NCBI GenBank assembly: GCA_900772425.1
Contig: CAAHEK010000200.1
Coordinates: 1 to 5,236 of the forward strand
DNA from: an uncultured Lachnospira sp.
Lineage (GTDB): Bacteria > Bacillota > Clostridia > Lachnospirales > Lachnospiraceae
Reading direction: 5' to 3'
Length of the DNA stretch: 5,236 nucleotides
Below the pieces are notes generated by a model that saw only the letters and a list, made by a program, of their open reading frames with translations, did not search any database and had not been told where the DNA came from. The position numbers were made by a program, and so were the translations under genes. This document shows positions 1 to 4,419 of this stretch, in pieces (position 1 is the first letter of the stretch; the number at the start of each line of letters is the position of its first letter).

Positions 1-94
1 CAGTCCTTGAAACACCAAGCATATCACAAAGGCTCTGTCCCGATACATAATCTTTAGCATTTCTTAAAATATTTAATATCTTTGCTTTCATCAT
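1..94 (-). CDS. birA: BirA biotin operon repressor / biotin-protein ligase, N-terminal fragment
   Basis: Only the first 31 codons lie in the window; the gene runs off the left edge. The visible protein begins MMKAKILNILRNAKDYVSGQ and continues with SLCDMLGVSRT. This matches the N-terminal winged helix-turn-helix of BirA, where Bacillus BirA has a very similar SGQ..SDALG.SRT segment. In the family this domain binds the biotin operator, and the C-terminal part (not visible) makes biotinyl-AMP and biotinylates carboxylase subunits. The presence of the helix-turn-helix suggests the bifunctional regulator/ligase class. The first ATG (94-92) overlaps the TGA of the upstream small membrane protein as ATGA, which implies translational coupling. 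A second ATG follows directly, and a weak GTGGTAAG lies just upstream, so the start could be either codon. Confidence 0.85.
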   Translation of the reverse strand, partial: MMKAKILNILRNAKDYVSGQSLCDMLGVSRT

Positions 95-378
95 CTTACC
101 ACTATCCGCCATGAAACTATTGCCATAAATAAAAGTAATATTGTTACAATCGCAAGTACTGTTCCTGAAACTCTCTTCTTATCCATAAAATTCTTAGTTG
201 CAGTAAAACCGTTAGTCAGCGCGCCCAACAGGAATTCTATAGGAAACAGAATACCGCTTCTGCTTCTTAAAAATAATATAAGTATAAATATTATGCCGAT
301 TGCAAGAGAAATAACAATGTTGGCATAATCCATAAACATTTTGGTTTTGCGGTATGCCCCGCTTGTAGTATAATACAT
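91..378 (-). CDS. Small three-helix membrane protein of unknown function
   Basis: A 95-residue protein that I do not recognise by function. It has a short basic N-terminus (residues 1-17), a strongly hydrophobic helix at about 20-37, a second moderately hydrophobic segment at about 43-60, a basic loop (DKKR, 66-69) and a third helix at about 72-89, ending in RIVVR. This predicts an integral membrane protein with no soluble domain and no cleavable signal peptide. The start is well supported: GGAGG at 385-389 lies 6 nt before the ATG. The gene is 21 bp downstream of the ornithine carbamoyltransferase stop and overlaps the birA start by 4 bp, so it sits inside an argF-birA operon. The tight spacing and good ribosome binding site argue that it is a real gene. 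No catalytic or ligand-binding motif is visible. Confidence 0.85.
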   Translation of the reverse strand: MYYTTSGAYRKTKMFMDYANIVISLAIGIIFILILFLRSRSGILFPIEFLLGALTNGFTATKNFMDKKRVSGTVLAIVTILLLFMAIVSWRIVVR

Positions 379-399
379 GGACTTCCTCCAAACTATTTA

Positions 400-1398
400 C
401 TAATCTGCATATGCTCCTAAAGTTGCTGCCATTACGGCCTTTATTGTATGCATACGGTTCTCGGCTTCTTCAAATACAACTGACTGCTCAGACTCAAATA
501 CTTCATCTGTTACTTCCATCTCATCAAGTCCGAACTTGTCATGTATCTGCTTTCCAATCTTTGTCTTTAAATCATGGAATGAAGGGAGACAATGCATGAA
601 GATTGCATCCTTTGAAGCATTTTCCATAACTGCCTTGTTAATCTGATATGGTGTAAGTGCCTTGATACGTTCTTCCCAGACCTCATCAGGCTCGCCCATA
701 GATACCCATACGTCTGTGTATAAAACTTCAGCACCCTTTGTTGCTTCCTTAACATCCTCTGACAATGTAACTGAGCCGCCGCTTTCCTTAGCCCATTCTC
801 TACACTGTGCAACAAGCTCCTCATTTGGGAAATATTCTTTAGCTGTGCAGGCTGTAAAATGAAGTCCTAACTTGGCGCATACTATCATAAGTGAGTTACC
901 CATGTTGTAACGTGCATCACCCATGTATACAAACTTAACACCTTTAAGTCTTCCAAGCTGTTCTCTTATTGTAAGCATATCTGCAAGCATCTGTGTTGGA
1001 TGGTATTCATTAGTAAGTCCGTTCCATACAGGTACTGATGAATATTTTGCAAGTTCTTCTACTATCTCCTGTCCGAAGCCTCTGTACTCTATTCCTTCAA
1101 ACATTGTGCAAAGCACTCTTGCTGTATCTGCAATGCTTTCTTTCTTACCAATCTGTGAACCTGTTGGGTCAAGATATGTAACACCCATTCCAAGGTCATG
1201 TGCTGCCACCTCAAATGAGCAGCGGGTTCTTGTACTTGTCTTTTCAAAAATCAGGGCAACATTCTTTCCAAGTAATGGCTGCTCTACAACTCCGCTTTTT
1301 TTCTTTTCCTTAAGCTTTGCTGATAAATCTATAAGATACATAATTTCTTCAGGAGTAAAATCCTTGAGTGTCAAAAAGTCTCTTCCTTTAAGGTTCAT
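400..1398 (-). CDS. argF: Ornithine carbamoyltransferase (long ArgI/ArcB-like form)
   Basis: A 332-residue cytoplasmic enzyme that transfers the carbamoyl group from carbamoyl phosphate to ornithine, making citrulline in arginine biosynthesis (or the reverse in the arginine deiminase pathway). The carbamoyl-phosphate motif STRTR is at residues 55-59 and HPTQ at 133-136. The ornithine-binding D229...SMG (233-235) and the HCLP motif with the reactive cysteine C270 (269-272) are all intact. The length and segments such as GSQIGKKES and [13 protein letters not shown] match the roughly 332-335 residue ArgI/ArcB group rather than the shorter Bacillus ArgF. Anabolic versus catabolic use therefore cannot be read from sequence alone. 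No arcA, arcC or other arg gene is visible beside it. GGAG at 1406-1409 lies 7 nt before the ATG. It is first in a unit with the small membrane protein and birA and has its own promoter. Confidence 0.96.
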   Translation of the reverse strand: MNLKGRDFLTLKDFTPEEIMYLIDLSAKLKEKKKSGVVEQPLLGKNVALIFEKTSTRTRCSFEVAAHDLGMGVTYLDPTGSQIGKKESIADTARVLCTMFEGIEYRGFGQEIVEELAKYSSVPVWNGLTNEYHPTQMLADMLTIREQLGRLKGVKFVYMGDARYNMGNSLMIVCAKLGLHFTACTAKEYFPNEELVAQCREWAKESGGSVTLSEDVKEATKGAEVLYTDVWVSMGEPDEVWEERIKALTPYQINKAVMENASKDAIFMHCLPSFHDLKTKIGKQIHDKFGLDEMEVTDEVFESEQSVVFEEAENRMHTIKAVMAATLGAYAD

Positions 1399-1451
1399 AA
1401 TTATTCTCCATTCCGCAGTAAAACTCTTCTGCTTAATATTCGTATACGCCT

Positions 1452-1480
1452 ATTCTACCTCATTGCATTAAATTATTCAA
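1452..1480 (-). promoter_or_regulatory. Sigma-A-type promoter of argF
   Basis: On the minus strand a -35 element TTGAAT (1475-1480) and a -10 element TAGAAT (1452-1457) are separated by exactly 17 bp. Transcription would start near 1445, giving a leader of about 46 nt before the argF ATG. The -35 begins one base after the T-tract of the upstream terminator, so the argF unit appears insulated from the cell-wall hydrolase gene. This rests on consensus matching only. Confidence 0.7.
1463..1480. promoter_or_regulatory. Possible degenerate ArgR (ARG-box-like) operator over the argF -35
   Basis: The 18-bp stretch TTGAATAATTTAATGCAA (minus strand) is an imperfect palindrome: 6 of 9 base pairs are symmetric, with TTG.AT.A..T.AT.CAA conserved. 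It resembles Gram-positive ARG boxes (TGAATA...ATKCAA), but the gap between half-sites is about 2 bp too long. It covers the -35 and part of the spacer, where a repressor would block RNA polymerase. A second, weaker similarity (CGAATATTAAGCA) lies at 1428-1443. Regulation by ArgR is an inference from the gene's role, not shown by a consensus match. Confidence 0.3.
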
Positions 1481-1481
1481 C

Positions 1482-1514
1482 AAAAAAGAGGCGGACATAT
1501 ATTCGCCGCCTCTT
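1482..1514 (-). terminator. Rho-independent terminator of the cell-wall hydrolase gene
   Basis: A perfect 9-bp GC-rich stem (AAGAGGCGG at 1486-1494 pairing with CCGCCTCTT at 1506-1514) has an 11-nt loop and runs into six T residues on the minus strand (1487-1482). The T-tract is on the leftward side only, so it terminates leftward transcripts coming from the hydrolase gene, whose stop is 76 nt upstream. The 76-nt stretch in between (1515-1590) holds nothing else I can identify. Confidence 0.93.
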
Positions 1515-1590
1515 AGTAATATTTACTGTACCTCAGTTGTATTTCTATCCGAATTTATAATTTGTATCCCTGTCGACTCTTTAATCCATA

Positions 1591-2601
1591 TTAATGGAAT
1601 ACATGATTTCCGATTATCATATAGTCAGAATATGCATCAAAGTTAAACACCCATGTTGCCCTGAATGCTGTATATCCACCAATATTGTTCTTTCCTGATA
1701 ATGCTTCAAGTGCTGCCTGCATACATTCCTGTGTACGAGGACCGTTTGCTATTCTGTTTGAAAATGTTGATGATGCATTACCATTTCCATCAGATACGCC
1801 TGAAAACTGGCTTCTCTGATATATTACCCCGCTAACTGTGTTAGGGTAATATGAACTTCTAACTCTGTTAAGAACCACATTTGCTACTGCAAGCTTTCCT
1901 TCGTAGCTCTCCCAGCCTGCTTCCCAGTCAATTACACATGCAAGAAGCCATATGTCATCTTCTGAAACGCTCATGGTTGGATTGTATGTGAAATCTGTAC
2001 CAGAAACTGTATTCTCTATAATCTGTCTTCTCTTTGCAGCTTCTCTTTCTTCTGCTGCCTTTCTTTCCTCTTCGGCTTTTCTTGCTGCCTCTTCTGCTGC
2101 TATCCTTGCAGCTTCTTCGTCAGCTTCCTTCTGTTCAGCCTCGGCTATTGTATAGCCTGTGTTAAATTCATAGTTAATCTGCTCTGCTATAACCTCTGCC
2201 TCTTCATTAAAGCAAAGATAAGCTGTACTTACATAACCTGATACATTTCCTGATGAAATATTAGTATAGCTGCTGCCAACCTCTAAAACATCCACCAATG
2301 TATTCTTATAAAGTCTTCCAACAACTTCTGCCTCTACACTGCCTGCTGATAAAACCTCTATATAAGGTTCTCCGATTGACAATGCCTTGTTGCTGAAAGT
2401 TCCATCTTCTTCGTAACCTGCGGAAACGATATCTGACACATTCGCTGTATAAGACGCTTCTTTAAATTCGGTATCAGTAATTGTACTTTCGTGTTGCTCA
2501 TAGGTAGTCTGTGCATCTGCAACTACTGGAATAACAGGCGATAACATTAATACCAACGCTGTTCCAAGATAGCACGCAACCTTGCTACTTCTAAGTTTCA
2601 T
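1591..2601 (-). CDS. Secreted SH3-domain cell-wall hydrolase (SleB/Hydrolase_2 family)
   Basis: A 336-residue exported protein predicted to cut peptidoglycan. Residues 1-30 form a Sec signal peptide: basic KLRSSK, a hydrophobic core and a likely ADA cleavage site at 28-30. Residues of about 70-131 look like a bacterial SH3 domain, usually a wall-binding module. Residues of about 153-196 are a highly charged Ala/Glu/Arg/Lys helix acting as a linker. Residues of about 214-336 match the SleB/Hydrolase_2 catalytic domain, with E227-AG-x-E231 followed by EGKLAVANVVLNRV, then YQRSQFSG and a terminal IGNHVFH. E227 is the likely catalytic glutamate by family analogy. SleB-type enzymes act as lytic transglycosylases on spore cortex, but this domain also occurs in vegetative hydrolases, and the SH3 domain favours a wall-remodelling role. 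AAGGG at about 2611-2615 is the ribosome binding site. The gene is monocistronic, with its own promoter and terminator. Confidence 0.92.
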   Translation of the reverse strand: MKLRSSKVACYLGTALVLMLSPVIPVVADAQTTYEQHESTITDTEFKEASYTANVSDIVSAGYEEDGTFSNKALSIGEPYIEVLSAGSVEAEVVGRLYKNTLVDVLEVGSSYTNISSGNVSGYVSTAYLCFNEEAEVIAEQINYEFNTGYTIAEAEQKEADEEAARIAAEEAARKAEEERKAAEEREAAKRRQIIENTVSGTDFTYNPTMSVSEDDIWLLACVIDWEAGWESYEGKLAVANVVLNRVRSSYYPNTVSGVIYQRSQFSGVSDGNGNASSTFSNRIANGPRTQECMQAALEALSGKNNIGGYTAFRATWVFNFDAYSDYMIIGNHVFH

Positions 2602-2642
2602 AAAGTTTTTCCCTTTCCGGTGCGTTTCTACACCTACAAAAT

Positions 2643-2691
2643 GTTACAGAATTGTTACATTTTGTTACGAAAGTATAATAGCAAAGTTACA
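2643..2691 (-). promoter_or_regulatory. Phased TGTAAC direct repeats: WalR/PhoP-like operator
   Basis: Minus-strand half-sites TGTAAC (2686-2691), CGTAAC (2664-2669), TGTAAC (2654-2659) and TGTAAC (2643-2648) start 22, 10 and 11 bp apart. They therefore lie on one face of the helix. The last two form TGTAAC-N5-TGTAAC, an exact match to the published WalR (YycF) box TGTWAH-N5-TGTWAH, and also resemble PhoP-type boxes of the same OmpR family. One half-site sits in the promoter spacer and three lie at or just past the predicted transcription start, a placement more typical of repression than activation. WalR commonly controls cell-wall hydrolases, which fits the gene. The regulator's identity is inferred. 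Confidence 0.6.
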
Positions 2692-2703
2692 GCTTTTTGT
2701 CAA
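2675..2703 (-). promoter_or_regulatory. Strong sigma-A-type promoter of the cell-wall hydrolase gene
   Basis: A perfect -35 TTGACA (2698-2703) and near-perfect -10 TATTAT (2675-2680) are separated by 17 bp. The predicted start of transcription is near 2668, giving a leader of about 67 nt. The leader contains a short GGTGT/GCACC hairpin candidate just upstream of the ribosome binding site but no riboswitch I recognise. Confidence 0.88.
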
Positions 2704-2710
2704 ATATGTT

Positions 2711-2751
2711 AAAAATTCAGCATTCATGCGCCTTTGACGTAATCCTGCTGA
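2711..2751 (-). terminator. Probable weak intrinsic terminator of the upstream methyltransferase unit
   Basis: On the minus strand TCAGCA (2746-2751) pairs with TGCTGA (2717-2722), followed by ATTTTT (2716-2711). The 23-nt interior can form a nested CGTC-AAA-GGCG hairpin. The outer stem is only 6 bp, so efficiency may be modest. It lies 68 nt past the methyltransferase stop and directly before the hydrolase promoter, which is where a terminator would be expected. Confidence 0.45.
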
Positions 2752-2818
2752 TTTTACATTTATATATATTTTATTAAATCCGTAAAATTATTATGAATTT
2801 CTATATACTATAAGTAAT

Positions 2819-3514
2819 TTATCCTTCCTTGTTGTAAATATACATACCTATATATTTCCATGATTTAGGAAGTATTCTGTCAAATATCACAGAATCTATT
2901 TTTCCAAGTCTTTCTCTTGCCGCCTCGCTTCGTCCAAAGCAGCCTAAGAAACCTACATATTTTTCTTTAACAGGCACAAATCTTGACATTAACTGATGCA
3001 GCTCCTCAATGCTTTCATAATGCCAGCTCTTACCCCATTTTACGAATTTTCTTCTTGCATATTTATGAAGTGGTGAAGCCTGCATATTCTCTACAAATAT
3101 AAGAGTTCCACCCCATTTAAGGCAGCCAAACAGGTTAGTTACACATTCCTGCTGTGCCTTATAATCGTTAAACGAACCGATTCCTCCGATAACTGACTTA
3201 AATATTATATAGTCAAATTTGCCAAGATACTCAAATGGTATATCTGTCGCATCCAACGCGGCATATGTAACCTTGTCTTCTACATTATGCTTCTTATGAA
3301 GTTCATGTGCCTTATCTGTTGGTCCTTCAAGGTCTGTACATGTAACATATGCACCTTTAAGTGCAAAATAAAGCGAGAGACCGCCATCGCGTGCTCCTAC
3401 CTCAAGAACCTTTTTGCCGTTAAAATCTATATTTGCCGTTTCAATAAAATCTATAAATTTACCCCAGTTTATAACATCCCACTCTATAATCTCTTTTTTT
3501 AATTCTATGTCCAT
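2819..3514 (-). CDS. Class I SAM-dependent methyltransferase, substrate unknown
   Basis: A 231-residue Rossmann-fold methyltransferase, probably cytoplasmic. The SAM-binding motif I is VLEVGARDGG (residues 36-45), with the acidic ribose-binding residue D61 in TCTDLEG. A further acidic position D88 follows, then FDYIIFKSVIGGIG (about 100-113) and the post-motif strand LKWGGTLIFVEN (132-143). The C-terminal third (about 145-231) is rich in Trp, Tyr, Lys and Arg and presumably makes the substrate pocket; I cannot name the substrate. The start is set by GGAGG at 3520-3524, 5 nt before the ATG at 3514. An in-frame ATG seven codons upstream (3535) lies on the wrong side of this site and has none of its own. 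It follows the RNA methyltransferase gene by 99 bp with no clear promoter or terminator between. A natural-product, polysaccharide or small-molecule methylase are all possible. Confidence 0.88.
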   Translation of the reverse strand: MDIELKKEIIEWDVINWGKFIDFIETANIDFNGKKVLEVGARDGGLSLYFALKGAYVTCTDLEGPTDKAHELHKKHNVEDKVTYAALDATDIPFEYLGKFDYIIFKSVIGGIGSFNDYKAQQECVTNLFGCLKWGGTLIFVENMQASPLHKYARRKFVKWGKSWHYESIEELHQLMSRFVPVKEKYVGFLGCFGRSEAARERLGKIDSVIFDRILPKSWKYIGMYIYNKEG

Positions 3515-3519
3515 TAATT

Positions 3520-3524
3520 CCTCC
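3520..3524 (-). promoter_or_regulatory. Ribosome binding site that fixes the methyltransferase start
   Basis: GGAGG (minus strand) is 5 nt upstream of the ATG at 3514 and inside the reading frame that would be opened from the ATG at 3535. It makes the shorter 231-residue product the likely one. Confidence 0.85.
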
Positions 3525-3526
3525 AA

Positions 3527-3610
3527 TAAATGCATTTAATAATTTATTAATTAACCACTTTATATATTAACTGTTATGTATTAATTATTAATCAGTTATC
3601 TAATGCATTA
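3527..3610. repeat. AT-rich intergenic spacer with two ATGCAT-centred palindromes
   Basis: A perfect 12-bp palindrome TAAATGCATTTA (3527-3538) and a perfect 10-bp palindrome TAATGCATTA (3601-3610) flank the 99-bp gap between two genes. Their centres are 73 bp apart, about seven helical turns. A perfect AT-only palindrome TTAATAA-T-TTATTAA (3536-3550) overlaps the first. The left one abuts the methyltransferase ribosome binding site. No good -35/-10 pair is visible between them. They may be a paired operator or simply a product of extreme AT content. Confidence 0.4.
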
Positions 3611-3613
3611 ATT

Positions 3614-4381
3614 TTATCTTCTCTGTCTAACAGCTTCGTATGAAAGTATTGTACATGCCATTGCCGCATTTAATGATTCAACCTTGCCCTGCATAGGAAT
3701 ACAGACTTTCTCATCTGCAAGCGCAGTTGTACCGTCAGTCAGTCCATTTCCTTCATTTCCTATAAGAAATGCTGTAGGCCTGCTATAATCACAGTCATAC
3801 ATATCTTTTCCGTCAAGATGTGCAGCATATAAAGTAACACCTGCTTCCTTGCACTGGCAAAGAACCTGTTCAAAATCATCTGCATACACAAATGGCACTC
3901 TGAATATTGAACCCATAGTGGAACGGATAGTCTTCGGATTATATATATCAACAGTATTGCGGTTCATTATTATTCCGCTTATTCCTGCTCCTTCACCCAT
4001 TCTTATTATGGTTCCTAAATTGCCCGGATCCTGAAGATTTTCTATAATTATAAGAAGCGGATTGTTATTAAGCATATCATTTACAGCTGCTTCTTTAATG
4101 TTTACTACTGCAAGAACCCCTTGTGGTGTTTTGGTATCTGACATCTGCATAAATACATTATCGCTTGTAATTTCAAGCTTATCATTGTATTTGCTAAGAA
4201 ACTGTTCGTTAGTCGCAGCAAATGTCTCAGATGCATATACCTTTACCAATCTGTCTTGTGGCACTTCAGACACTATTCTTAATCCTTCAACCACAAATTC
4301 TTTAAATTCTTTTCTCGCCCTTGCTTTCTTCTGAAGCTGGACAACATGTTTAACCTGACTGCTGCTGGTACTTGTTATCAT
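3614..4381 (-). CDS. SpoU/TrmH-family RNA 2'-O-methyltransferase (YsgA/RlmB-like)
   Basis: A 255-residue cytoplasmic SPOUT methyltransferase that methylates a ribose 2'-OH in rRNA or tRNA. The N-terminal region (about 1-95, with FVVEGLRIVSE at 29-39) is the SpoU substrate-binding domain. The catalytic knotted domain has motif 1, ENLQDPGNLGTIIR (114-127, with N115 and R127), then NPKTIRSTMGSIFRVPF (148-164), motif 2, LIGNEGNGL (206-214), and motif 3, IPM...VESLNAAMA (228-242). All signature residues are present and the length is normal. The closest family match I can name is Bacillus YsgA (RlmP), reported to modify the A-loop of 23S rRNA; RlmB and TsnR-like enzymes are alternatives. AAAGGA at 4389-4394 is 7 nt before the ATG. 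It follows pfkA by 38 bp with no terminator, so the two are probably one operon. Confidence 0.93.
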   Translation of the reverse strand: MITSTSSSQVKHVVQLQKKARARKEFKEFVVEGLRIVSEVPQDRLVKVYASETFAATNEQFLSKYNDKLEITSDNVFMQMSDTKTPQGVLAVVNIKEAAVNDMLNNNPLLIIIENLQDPGNLGTIIRMGEGAGISGIIMNRNTVDIYNPKTIRSTMGSIFRVPFVYADDFEQVLCQCKEAGVTLYAAHLDGKDMYDCDYSRPTAFLIGNEGNGLTDGTTALADEKVCIPMQGKVESLNAAMACTILSYEAVRQRR

Positions 4382-4419
4382 ATTTATATCCTTTATTGTA
4401 TTATTAAGTTTAAATTTAA

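Noticed and set aside
567..824. A minus-strand 85-codon frame inside argF
   Set aside because: It lies wholly inside argF in another frame, with a product of no recognisable character.
923..1471. A 182-codon plus-strand open frame opposite argF
   Set aside because: It is antisense to a clearly conserved enzyme, has a low-complexity Ser/Leu/Cys-rich product typical of a reverse-strand shadow, and has no ribosome binding site or neighbours on its strand.
1952..2155. A plus-strand frame encoding a Ser/Ala-rich hydrophobic peptide
   Set aside because: It is the reverse-strand reading of the repetitive Ala/Glu/Arg linker of the hydrolase; the hydrophobic look comes from that codon bias.
2602..2668. 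A riboswitch (for example c-di-AMP type) in the hydrolase leader
   Set aside because: The leader is only about 67 nt, with one small hairpin and no conserved riboswitch core that I can recognise.
3515..3613. A promoter for the methyltransferase gene
   Set aside because: The AT-rich spacer has many TATA-like hexamers, but none has a reasonable -35 at 16-18 bp, so a separate promoter cannot be supported.
4062..4334. A 90-codon plus-strand frame with a membrane-like product
   Set aside because: It is antisense to the SpoU-family methyltransferase, whose motifs are intact; no start signals are seen.
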